Positions 28,121 to 34,894 of a stretch of 64,000 nucleotides of DNA are shown in pieces. A model generated the notes under the pieces. It saw nothing but the letters and a program-made list of their open reading frames with translations, was not told the origin of the DNA and ran no database searches. Numbering within the stretch: the first letter of the stretch is position 1; each line of letters starts with the position of its first letter. A program made the translations under genes and the position numbers. The DNA is from Firmicutes bacterium UBA1191 (lineage in GTDB: Bacteria; Bacillota; Clostridia; Peptostreptococcales; Anaerovoracaceae): NCBI GenBank assembly GCA_002310095.1, contig DBYH01000026.1:107011-171010 (forward strand), in the 5' to 3' direction.

Positions 28121-28131
28121 CGGGCTTTCAC

Positions 28132-28161
28132 TTGTAAAGAAGATTGCTTTTGTTATATAAT
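28132..28161 (+). promoter_or_regulatory. Promoter of the pseudouridine synthase-lepB-smpB unit
   Basis: TTGTAA (28132-28137), 18-bp spacer, TATAAT (28156-28161). It is divergent from the fba-side promoter. Confidence 0.5.
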
Positions 28162-28191
28162 TACACGGCAGGAGGGGTAGCAGTACGGATA

Positions 28192-29172
28192 ATGGTCAAA
28201 GTCGAGATAGGTTCCAACGACGCGGGGCAGAGACTGGACAGATTTCTCAGGAAATACCTGAAGAGAGCTCCTCTGTCGGCCGTGTACAAGATAATACGAA
28301 AAGACCTCAAACTGAACGGCAGACGGGCTAAAGAGGACACAGTCCTTGAAGAGGGCGATGTGCTCAGTCTTTTTATTGACGAAGAACGACTGGCGGAACT
28401 GACGAAGGATCCCGCAAAGCGCAGGGCGAAGCGGCAGTTCGCCATCGCCTATGAGGATGGCGATGTTCTCATTGTCTCGAAGCCGTGGGGGCTTCTTACG
28501 CACGGGGATTCCCATGAGAAGAAGAACACCCTGATGAACCAGGTCTGCGGATATCTGCAGGACAGAGGCGGGTATGATCCGGCCGACGAGAAGACATTCA
28601 CGCCTTCTCCAGTAAACAGACTTGACAGGAACACCACAGGGCTGGTAATCTTCGGCAAGACGGCCGCGGGTCTCAGACAGCTTACGAAGCTGATCAGAGA
28701 GCGGGATTATGTATCCAAGTACTACATCACCATCGTGGCCGGGGATTTCAGGGACGGCATGGTCATAGAAGACAGGCTCGTCAAGAACGCGGAGAAGAAC
28801 AGGGTGCGCATCTCCGACTCGGGGCAGAGCGCGGTATCCGAGGTCAGACCTCTCGAGCGCAGCGCCGACGGGAAGTTTTCTGTGGTCGAAGTGAGACTCG
28901 TAACGGGCCGCACACACCAGATAAGGGTTCACCTGGCAGGCAAAGGCTACCCGCTGGCCGGCGATTCCAAGTACGGCACTTCAGCGTCAGGAAGAAAGGC
29001 CAACGACAGGCTGAGGAAACTGGGAGTCACGACACAGCTACTGCATGCGGGCCGGCTTGCTTTCGGAGATATACCTGAAGAATACACAGCTCTCCAGGGC
29101 CTGAGAAAAAAAGAAATCACCGCTCCGGTACCTGCGGAGTTTCAGAGGGTATGGGACGAGATAAAAGGATAG
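28192..29172 (+). CDS. RluA-family RNA pseudouridine synthase (RluC/D type)
   Basis: 326 residues. An N-terminal S4 RNA-binding domain (GQRLDRFLRKYLKRAPLS) is followed by the RluA catalytic domain with VNRLDRNTTGLVIFGKT, where the Asp is catalytic (about residue 145). YYITIVAGDF and GRTHQIRVHLAGKGYPLAGD also match. It would isomerise uridines in rRNA; the site is not predictable. The ATG at 28192 follows GGAGGGG at a long 16-base spacing; there is no better start in frame. lepB begins four bases after the stop. Confidence 0.87.
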   Translation: MVKVEIGSNDAGQRLDRFLRKYLKRAPLSAVYKIIRKDLKLNGRRAKEDTVLEEGDVLSLFIDEERLAELTKDPAKRRAKRQFAIAYEDGDVLIVSKPWGLLTHGDSHEKKNTLMNQVCGYLQDRGGYDPADEKTFTPSPVNRLDRNTTGLVIFGKTAAGLRQLTKLIRERDYVSKYYITIVAGDFRDGMVIEDRLVKNAEKNRVRISDSGQSAVSEVRPLERSADGKFSVVEVRLVTGRTHQIRVHLAGKGYPLAGDSKYGTSASGRKANDRLRKLGVTTQLLHAGRLAFGDIPEEYTALQGLRKKEITAPVPAEFQRVWDEIKG

Positions 29173-29176
29173 ACAC

Positions 29177-29767
29177 ATGAACGATATGACAGAAAACACT
29201 GAATTAACTGAAGAAAAAAAAGAAAATAAAGGCAGCTTCCTGAAGGATCTGATCAAGGACATAATAATCGCGGTTGTCATAGTGCTGGCGATCACTTCGG
29301 TGATCAAGCCGACGATAGTCAAAGAAGAATCCATGCTGGATACGCTTCAGGAAAACAACTATCTTTTTGTGAACAAGATGGCCTACAAGTTCAAGGATCA
29401 TCCGGACAGAGGGGATATCATTGTATTCAAGTCCGATCTTCCTAACGAGGACAACGGCGGCAAGAAACTGCTCATCAAGAGGGTCATCGGCGTGGAAGGA
29501 GACGTAATATCCTTCGAGGATGATCAGGTTTACAGAAACGGGGAGCTGCTCAAAGAGGATTATATTTACGAAGAGGAGCCGGCTTACAGAGACTATCCGA
29601 ACGGCGAATCCTTCACGGTCGGCGAGGACCAGATTTTCGCCATGGGCGATCACAGGTCGGTGAGCTGTGACAGCAGATCGGAATCCGTCGGCATGGTTTC
29701 AGAGGAGAGCGTCGTCGGAAAGGCCTTCCTGAGACTGTATCCGTTCAATGAGATAGGGACGCTGTAG
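29177..29767 (+). CDS. lepB: Signal peptidase I
   Basis: 196 residues. One N-terminal membrane helix (about 29-43) is followed by the protease domain. The catalytic Ser is Ser52 in VKEESMLDTL and the catalytic Lys is Lys101 in LLIKRVIGVEGD. The box E motif reads MGDHRSVSCDSR, where most family members have GDNRxxSxDSR. The Ser box normally reads SMxPTL, but here the Pro is Asp. Both differences are unusual, although the catalytic dyad is kept. The gene is tightly packed with the pseudouridine synthase and smpB genes. Confidence 0.9.
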   Translation: MNDMTENTELTEEKKENKGSFLKDLIKDIIIAVVIVLAITSVIKPTIVKEESMLDTLQENNYLFVNKMAYKFKDHPDRGDIIVFKSDLPNEDNGGKKLLIKRVIGVEGDVISFEDDQVYRNGELLKEDYIYEEEPAYRDYPNGESFTVGEDQIFAMGDHRSVSCDSRSESVGMVSEESVVGKAFLRLYPFNEIGTL

Positions 29768-29772
29768 AGACG

Positions 29773-30216
29773 ATGAAACTTGTAGCCAACAACAAAAAAG
29801 CAAGGCACGACTACTTCATCGATGAGACTTACGAAGCAGGAATAGAGCTGACGGGGACGGAAATCAAATCCGTACGGCAGGGCAAAGTCAGCATCAAGGA
29901 GAGTTACGCCAGAATAAGAGGCGGCGAGGTTTTCATCCTCGGAATGAATATAAGCCCTTACGAGGAAGGAAACAGGTTCAACGTTGATCCCCTGAGACCA
30001 AGGAAACTTCTGCTCCACAAGAGGGAGATAAGGAAGCTCATAGGATATATTACACAGGACGGCTTGACTTTGGTGCCGCTTAGGATGTATATTAACGACC
30101 GTGGCAAAGCCAAAGTGGAACTGGCCGTGGCCAGAGGCAAGAAGAACTACGATAAGCGCCGCGATATAGCGAAGCGCGACGCCGACAGAAGAATGCAGCA
30201 GGCCAGGAGGAAATAA
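29773..30216 (+). CDS. smpB: SsrA-binding protein SmpB
   Basis: 147 residues, full length. It binds tmRNA and delivers it to stalled ribosomes. The N-terminus has NKKARHDYFIDETYEAGIEL and GTEIKSVRQGK; the C-terminus has the basic ARGKKNYDKRRDIAKRD tail that acts in the ribosomal decoding site. Its stop overlaps the start of the next gene (TAATG), and its RNA partner ssrA lies 355 bases downstream. Confidence 0.95.
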   Translation: MKLVANNKKARHDYFIDETYEAGIELTGTEIKSVRQGKVSIKESYARIRGGEVFILGMNISPYEEGNRFNVDPLRPRKLLLHKREIRKLIGYITQDGLTLVPLRMYINDRGKAKVELAVARGKKNYDKRRDIAKRDADRRMQQARRK

Positions 30217-30542
30217 TGCAGAGTTTATTTGACAAACTTGGAAAAGCCGCCTCATCGACGGCATCAAACGCGGCAAGCAAGGCTGCCGAAATGAGAGAAA
30301 TCAACAGACTCAAGGGCGAAAGGGTGGACCTTAAGAATGAGTACACCATCGTCAAGAAGAAACTGTCTGAATATGTATTCAAGCAGTATCAGGAAGGCAA
30401 GCTCGAAGACGAAGCTCTCATCGAGTTCTGCGACAAGATGCAGGAACTGAGAGACAGCATCGATGAGCTTGGCAATGAAATCGAGGCTGTAAAAGCCGAA
30501 TATGAAGAAAAGGCGTCCGTAAGATCTGAAGAGAGATTATAG
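30216..30542 (+). CDS. Small coiled-coil protein of unknown function
   Basis: 108 residues. I do not recognise a named family. The N-terminus is a short Ala/Ser-rich helix (LGKAASSTASNAASKAAEM). The rest is a long charged helix with heptad-like spacing (ERVDLKNEYTIVKKKLSEYV, MQELRDSIDELGNEIEAVKA). Translation is coupled to smpB through TAATG. The stop is 29 bases before the mature tmRNA. The place between smpB and ssrA suggests a possible role with trans-translation or simply a shared promoter. Confidence 0.6.
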   Translation: MQSLFDKLGKAASSTASNAASKAAEMREINRLKGERVDLKNEYTIVKKKLSEYVFKQYQEGKLEDEALIEFCDKMQELRDSIDELGNEIEAVKAEYEEKASVRSEERL

Positions 30543-30571
30543 CGGACATTGCACTTTACAATTGAATACAC

Positions 30572-30927
30572 GGGGATGCACTGGTTTCGACGGGGGTGTG
30601 GAAACCGGATAAGCGAGCCGAAGTCGCCCAGTCTTCGTAAAAAAGGGCCGTTAAAGATAAACGCAAAAACTAACAACAATTTCGCACTGGCAGCATAGTT
30701 CTGCCCCGCGCGTTCACCCGGATTCACCTGCAGGTCCGGTGCTGAACGTCAAACATGCAGGAAAACCTTACGCGCTTTCCCGGACGCGTGAGGGACTGAC
30801 GGGATAGTCCTTCTTTCAGTTCGTTTCCGGACGGTCTGAAGGGCGAAACTCAAATCGGAAACTGCGCTCGGAGAAATTACGGTGAAAATGCTTTCGGACA
30901 TGGGTTCAATTCCCATCATCTCCACCA
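30572..30927 (+). ncRNA. ssrA: Transfer-messenger RNA (tmRNA)
   Basis: The 5' end GGGGATGCACTGGTTTCGAC and the 3' end with a TTCAATTCCCATCATCTCCACCA-type T arm are diagnostic. The acceptor stem pairs 30572-30578 with 30917-30923, and the CCA is encoded (30925-30927). The tag reading frame begins at GCA (30663) after TAAAC and ends at TAG (30696-30698), giving AKTNNNFALAA. The length of 356 bases is normal for one-piece tmRNA. Confidence 0.97.
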
Positions 30928-30933
30928 TGAACG

Positions 30934-30958
30934 AAGAAGAGGCCTAAGGCCTCTTTTT
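30934..30958 (+). terminator. Terminator of ssrA
   Basis: AAGAGGCC (30937-30944) and GGCCTCTT (30948-30955) with a 3-base loop, followed by Ts. It ends six to seven bases after the mature CCA. Confidence 0.85.
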
Positions 30959-31001
30959 CATTAAGCAACTGAACGCAACAAAAATGTACAAACAGTGTCG
31001 C

Positions 31002-31032
31002 GTTTAGTTGGTTGTAATATACGCAACTAAAC
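31002..31032. promoter_or_regulatory. Inverted-repeat operator before the ABC exporter operon
   Basis: GTTTAGTTG (31002-31010) and CAACTAAAC (31024-31032) are perfect 9-bp arms 13 bp apart, with a -10-like TAATAT (31015-31020) between them. A related half-site GCAACTGAAC lies at 30964-30973. It may be bound by the XRE-AbrB regulator encoded downstream, or by an unlinked GntR-type regulator. Confidence 0.5.
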
Positions 31033-31070
31033 ATTACAATAATCATAGAAATCAGATAAAGGAGATTGCT

Positions 31071-31790
31071 ATGAATATTGTTGAAGTTAAAAGCATCTGC
31101 AAATCGTATCCTGCTTTCCGGCTTGATGATGTTTCGTTCTCCCTCGAAAAGGGGAAGATCACAGGCTTCATCGGGCGGAACGGCGCTGGTAAAACGACCA
31201 CTATCAAGTCCATGCTGAATCTGGTTCACGCTGACGGCGGTGAGATCACGTACTTCGGACTGCCTTTGCACGGGCATGAAATGGAAATCAAGCAGCGTAT
31301 CGGTTATTCCACCGGCACGATCAGCTGGTATCCAAGGAAGGTCATCAGAGAGATAGTCGATGTTACAAAGGCATTCTATCCGACATGGGATGATGAGGCG
31401 TACAGAAGGTACATGTCCCTGTTCGGTATCGATGAGAACAAGAAACCGATTGAACTGTCCGAAGGAATGAAAGTCAAGTTTAATCTGCTTCTGGCGCTGT
31501 CTCACCGCGCAGAAGTTCTTATCCTTGATGAGCCTACAAGCGGACTGGATCCGTTCTCGAGGGATGAGCTGCTGGAAATGTTCAGGACCCTGAAGGAACA
31601 TGGAGTGACCATTCTGTTTTCGACCCACATCACGTCGGATATAGAGAGATGCGCGGATAATATCGTGTATATCAGCAATGGGAAGATACGCGCGGCCAGT
31701 TCCAAGGCGGATTTCATGCAGAACAACGGACGGCCAGGTGAAACTCTTGAAGAGGTGTTCCTCAGACTTGAAAGAGAGGTGATAGCATGA
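31071..31790 (+). CDS. ABC transporter ATP-binding protein (YtrB/BcrA type)
   Basis: 239 residues. Walker A GRNGAGKTTTIKSMLNL (about 36), Q-loop region IGYSTG, and Walker B EVLILDEPTSGLDP are present. The signature position reads LSEGMKVKFNL instead of LSGGQ, as is common in two-gene exporters of this subfamily. The ATG at 31071 follows AAAGGAG; an earlier in-frame start would cross the operator. It overlaps the permease gene by four bases. The substrate is unknown; relatives are linked to antibiotic or peptide export and cell-envelope stress. Confidence 0.85.
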   Translation: MNIVEVKSICKSYPAFRLDDVSFSLEKGKITGFIGRNGAGKTTTIKSMLNLVHADGGEITYFGLPLHGHEMEIKQRIGYSTGTISWYPRKVIREIVDVTKAFYPTWDDEAYRRYMSLFGIDENKKPIELSEGMKVKFNLLLALSHRAEVLILDEPTSGLDPFSRDELLEMFRTLKEHGVTILFSTHITSDIERCADNIVYISNGKIRAASSKADFMQNNGRPGETLEEVFLRLEREVIA

Positions 31791-32440
31791 ACGCGCTTTT
31801 AAAAAAAGAGATGCGCCTCAGCGCGCTGCTTCTGACATACCTGTTTATCGGCTTTTCGCTGATGACGTTCTGTCCGGGATATCCGATACTCTGCGGTGTG
31901 TTCTTTATCACTCTTGGGATCTTCCAGAGTTTTCAGAGTGCCAGGGAGGCCAACGACATCGTATACTCAGCGCTGCTGCCGGTCGCCAAGAGCGATGTGG
32001 TAAAAGGCAAATATCAGTTCGTATTGCTCATTGAACTCTGCGGATTTGCGCTGATGGTGATATTCACGCTGATCCGGATGACAGTGTTCGCAAGCTCTGC
32101 GGCATATCTGCATAACGCCCTGATGAACGCGAATCCGTTCTTCCTCGGGATGACGCTGCTGATCTTCGGACTGTTCAATGTCATCTTTGTAGGCGGCTAT
32201 TTCAGGACCGCGTACAATCTTGGAAAGAATTTTGTAATCTACATTGTGGTTGCCTTTGTGATCATCGGAATAGCGGAAGCTCTGCATCACTTCCCGGGCC
32301 TTGACGCGCTCAACGCGTTTGGATTTGAACATATAGGTCTCCAGGCCGCTCTGTTTGCTGCGGGCGCGGCTGCTTTTGCGATAATGACTTATATGTCTTA
32401 TAAAAAAGCCTGCGAAGACTTTGAGAAAATCGACCTTTAG
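31787..32440 (+). CDS. ABC-2 type permease partner
   Basis: 217 residues with six hydrophobic helices, for example LLLTYLFIGFSLMTFCPGYP, AALFAAGAAAFAIMTYMSY and FVIYIVVAFVIIGIAEAL. This is the topology of small ABC-2 permeases in BcrB/YtrC-like exporters. It starts with an ATGA overlap with the ATPase gene. The stop lies 11 bases before the XRE-AbrB regulator gene, so all three form an operon. Confidence 0.78.
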   Translation: MNALLKKEMRLSALLLTYLFIGFSLMTFCPGYPILCGVFFITLGIFQSFQSAREANDIVYSALLPVAKSDVVKGKYQFVLLIELCGFALMVIFTLIRMTVFASSAAYLHNALMNANPFFLGMTLLIFGLFNVIFVGGYFRTAYNLGKNFVIYIVVAFVIIGIAEALHHFPGLDALNAFGFEHIGLQAALFAAGAAAFAIMTYMSYKKACEDFEKIDL

Positions 32441-32451
32441 GAGGAAAGGAA

Positions 32452-32877
32452 ATGTTGAAGGATAATCTGGCAATGCTCCGGAACCTGAATGGCTTTTCAC
32501 AGGAGCAGATTGCCGAAAAGATAGGTATTTCCCGTCAGGCCTACGCCAAGTGGGAGAACGGAGCGACGACGCCGGATATCGAGAAGGCGGCAAAGCTGGC
32601 CGAAGTGTACGGCGTTACGGTTGACAGCCTGCTCAAAACAGAGACAGCGGACGGTGTCGGCATGGTGCCGCCTGCGCCTAAGGGCAAGCATCTGTGGGGT
32701 TCCGTAATACTCGGCGACCGCGGGCAGATAGTCATCCCCAAGGCCGCAAGGGACAGTCTGGGATTCAAGGGCGGCGAGAGGCTGATCGTAGCCAGCGATG
32801 GCGTGGGAATCGCGCTTATTCCTGCCGAACTATTTGAAAGCAAAATGCGTGAAGTAATGGGCATGATTTCCGGGTAA
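32452..32877 (+). CDS. XRE-family regulator fused to an AbrB/SpoVT DNA-binding domain
   Basis: 141 residues. Residues about 5-62 are a Cro/CI-type helix-turn-helix (FSQEQIAEKIGISRQAYAKW). Residues about 83-135 form a swapped-hairpin AbrB-like domain (GDRGQIVIPKAARDSLGFKG). The two DNA-binding domains in one small protein would allow it to bind an extended or paired operator. It follows an exporter pair with a strong inverted repeat upstream, so autoregulation of that operon is plausible. RBS is GGAGGAAAGG. Confidence 0.85.
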   Translation: MLKDNLAMLRNLNGFSQEQIAEKIGISRQAYAKWENGATTPDIEKAAKLAEVYGVTVDSLLKTETADGVGMVPPAPKGKHLWGSVILGDRGQIVIPKAARDSLGFKGGERLIVASDGVGIALIPAELFESKMREVMGMISG

Positions 32878-32900
32878 TGGCGATTTGATCGCAGATTTGT

Positions 32901-32906
32901 TATAAT
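32901..32906 (+). promoter_or_regulatory. Extended -10 promoter of the alpha/beta hydrolase gene
   Basis: TGT-TATAAT with TG at 32898-32899. No convincing -35 is present. It sits 45 bases before the ATG at 32951. Confidence 0.4.
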
Positions 32907-32950
32907 CAATCAGAGTATTACACGCATTATGTCAATAATAGTAAGATCAA

Positions 32951-33772
32951 ATGATTGAGAAGATATTCAAGACAACAAAAGGCGATATTCATTACTGGAT
33001 AAACACTGCTGCGGGCACTAAAAGCCCGCAGCTTGTATTTCTGCCCGGGCTGACAGCGGACCACACGCTGTTTGACAAGCAGATCGAGTACTTTGAGGGA
33101 AAATATCAGGTGCTCGTATGGGACCCGCCGGGTCACTCATCTTCGTATCCCTTTGAGATGAATTTCTTCCTGACACATAAAGCGAAGTGGCTCGACGATA
33201 TACTCTTAAGCGAAGGCTTCGATAATCCGGTTATAGTCGGACAGTCCATGGGCGGCTACGTTGGTCAGATGTATGCGGAACTGTTTCCTGAGAAACTCCG
33301 TGGCTTCATATCCATAGATTCGGCGCCGCTGAAGAGAGAATACCTGAAAAAATGGGAGCTGTGGGCGCTTAAACGAATGGAGCCGATTTACCGCTGGTAT
33401 CCGTGGAAACTTCTTTTGAAGCACGGAAGCAGGGGAGTCTCCACAACGGATTACGGCAGACAGGTGATATACGACACGATGATGGGCTATGACGGCGATC
33501 AGAAACGGTACGCCGAACTGGCGGGCCATGGATTCCGCATTCTCGCAAAGGCAATCGAATCCGGATGGCCTTACGATATTAAATGTCCTGCGCTGCTTTT
33601 ATGCGGCACAAAAGATTACGCGGGAGAATGCAGAAAACTCAACAAGGCCTGGCACAAAAAATCGGGAATACCGCTCGTCTGGATCGAGGGAGCGGGCCAC
33701 GACTCCAACACGGACGAGCCTGAACTGGTCAACGATCTTATCGAAAGGTTCCTCCTCGACTACAGATTCTGA
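32951..33772 (+). CDS. Alpha/beta-hydrolase fold protein
   Basis: 273 residues. The oxyanion region is VFLPGLTADHTLFD, and the nucleophile elbow is VIVGQSMGGYVGQM (Ser about 99). The acid-bearing region is ALLLCGTKDYAGEC and the catalytic His is in GAGHDSNTDEP (about 255). It is probably an esterase, lipase or C-C hydrolase, but no substrate can be assigned. It stands between two XRE regulator genes in an accessory-looking stretch with its own weak promoter. Confidence 0.8.
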   Translation: MIEKIFKTTKGDIHYWINTAAGTKSPQLVFLPGLTADHTLFDKQIEYFEGKYQVLVWDPPGHSSSYPFEMNFFLTHKAKWLDDILLSEGFDNPVIVGQSMGGYVGQMYAELFPEKLRGFISIDSAPLKREYLKKWELWALKRMEPIYRWYPWKLLLKHGSRGVSTTDYGRQVIYDTMMGYDGDQKRYAELAGHGFRILAKAIESGWPYDIKCPALLLCGTKDYAGECRKLNKAWHKKSGIPLVWIEGAGHDSNTDEPELVNDLIERFLLDYRF

Positions 33773-33844
33773 TAAAGTCTACGGAGCGTAGGTTGTCTGC
33801 TTTTGCATGGCGTAGTAAATTTATCGCGTAAGGAGGACAAGAAC

Positions 33845-34435
33845 ATGAATCAGTATGTTACCGGCGCGATGATAAAGCGCCTGCGGGAAGAGAGAAAAAT
33901 CACACAGCAGCAGCTGGCGGAGACAATGAATGTCAGCGACAAGGCCGTTTCGAAGTGGGAGACGGGCCGCGGATATCCGGACATAACACTCATCGAGCCT
34001 CTCGCAAAAGCACTTGGAGTTTCAGTCATCGAACTTTTTTCCGGAGAGGGTGTCGTAAATACAAATAAAGTCTCGAACATGCTCCGCATGAACTTCTACG
34101 TCTGCCCGATATGCGGCAATGTGATCCACAGCACGGGCGAGGCCGTCGTGAGCTGCTGCGGAATAACGCTTCCTGTTCTGGAAGCGGAGCCTGAGGATGA
34201 TGAACATCATGTCAGCATCGAAAAGGTCGAAGACGAGTACTACGTGACCATCGACCACGAGATGAGCAAGAACCATTACATCTCATTCATCGCCGCTGTA
34301 CAGAATGACGGATGCGAGATAAGGAAGCTGTATCCTGAAGGACCGGCGGAAGCGCGGTTCAAGACGAGACTGACAAAGTATCTGTATTTCTACTGCAACC
34401 AGCACGGGCTGTTCAGAATGCTGCCGCGGAGATAA
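33845..34435 (+). CDS. XRE regulator fused to a desulfoferrodoxin (superoxide-reductase-like) domain
   Basis: 196 residues. Residues about 9-65 are a Cro/CI helix-turn-helix (QLAETMNVSDKAVSKWETGR). From residue 84 the sequence follows desulfoferrodoxin. A rubredoxin-like iron site comprises C87-x2-C90 and C104-C105. The superoxide-reductase iron ligands appear as His122, His138, His144, Cys184 and His187, in the motifs DHEMSKNHYISFI and FYCNQHGLFR. The catalytic-loop Lys of the usual EKH motif is His here (EHH), so it may sense rather than reduce superoxide. The start follows AAGGAGG. It is a single gene ending in a strong terminator, next to the iron-uptake operon. Confidence 0.82.
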   Translation: MNQYVTGAMIKRLREERKITQQQLAETMNVSDKAVSKWETGRGYPDITLIEPLAKALGVSVIELFSGEGVVNTNKVSNMLRMNFYVCPICGNVIHSTGEAVVSCCGITLPVLEAEPEDDEHHVSIEKVEDEYYVTIDHEMSKNHYISFIAAVQNDGCEIRKLYPEGPAEARFKTRLTKYLYFYCNQHGLFRMLPRR

Positions 34436-34449
34436 ATACCAAACGGATT

Positions 34450-34473
34450 GACCGCCATACGGCGGTCTTTTTT
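34450..34473 (+). terminator. Terminator after the XRE-desulfoferrodoxin gene
   Basis: GACCGCC (34450-34456) and GGCGGTC (34461-34467) with a 4-base loop, followed by TTTTTTT. Confidence 0.88.
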
Positions 34474-34494
34474 ATAGGATAAAGTGAAAAAAGG

Positions 34495-34523
34495 TTGACA
34501 AGTTAGAAAAGACTAACTACAAT
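34495..34523 (+). promoter_or_regulatory. Promoter of the feoAB operon
   Basis: A consensus TTGACA (34495-34500), 17-bp spacer, TACAAT (34518-34523). The spacer is completely filled by the first DtxR-type operator. Confidence 0.8.
34501..34518. promoter_or_regulatory. DtxR/IdeR-type iron operator 1
   Basis: AGTTAG-AAAAGA-CTAACT, a perfect inverted repeat containing the DtxR half-site pattern TTAG-N6-CTAA. It occupies the promoter spacer. Confidence 0.65.
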
Positions 34524-34530
34524 ACAATTG

Positions 34531-34548
34531 AGTTAGGGATAACTAACA
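34531..34548. promoter_or_regulatory. DtxR/IdeR-type iron operator 2
   Basis: AGTTAG-GGATAA-CTAACA, the same pattern, centred 30 bp downstream of operator 1 and just past the likely transcription start. Confidence 0.6.
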
Positions 34549-34550
34549 AA

Positions 34551-34568
34551 AATTAGTTATACCTAACC
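34551..34568. promoter_or_regulatory. DtxR/IdeR-type iron operator 3
   Basis: AATTAG-TTATAC-CTAACC, centred 20 bp after operator 2. Operators 2 and 3 together also form a larger near-perfect palindrome. Confidence 0.55.
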
Positions 34569-34640
34569 AAACAAAAGCGAGGTAATCAGGAGAAAAAGAA
34601 AGGGTAGGAAAAGAAAATGATGATGGTGGAGGTAGATAGG

Positions 34641-34880
34641 ATGAATTTGCTGGAGGCCGATGTAGGCAAGACATATACAGTCAAGGAAATCAATACCGAC
34701 GACGATGACATGACAGCGTTTCTCTTCAGACTCGGATGCTATTCCGGGGAGCCTGTTACGCTCATATCCAAGAAGAGAAAAGGGTGCGTCGTCGCCATCA
34801 AGGACGGAAGATACAGTTTCGATAAGATGCTGGCTTCAGCAGTTGAGCTTGAGGAAGACAATAATACACATCAGTCATAA
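34641..34880 (+). CDS. feoA: Ferrous iron transport protein A
   Basis: 79 residues, an SH3-like FeoA domain (VGKTYTVKEI, LFRLGCYSGEPVTLISKKR). FeoA is a small cytosolic partner of FeoB. The ATG at 34641 is preferred because GGAGGT lies 8 bases before it; a run of three ATGs at 34617 is an alternative start that would add eight residues. It precedes feoB by 14 bases and lies behind three DtxR-type operators, so iron repression is likely. Confidence 0.85.
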   Translation: MNLLEADVGKTYTVKEINTDDDDMTAFLFRLGCYSGEPVTLISKKRKGCVVAIKDGRYSFDKMLASAVELEEDNNTHQS

Positions 34881-34894
34881 AGGAGGAACAAAAG

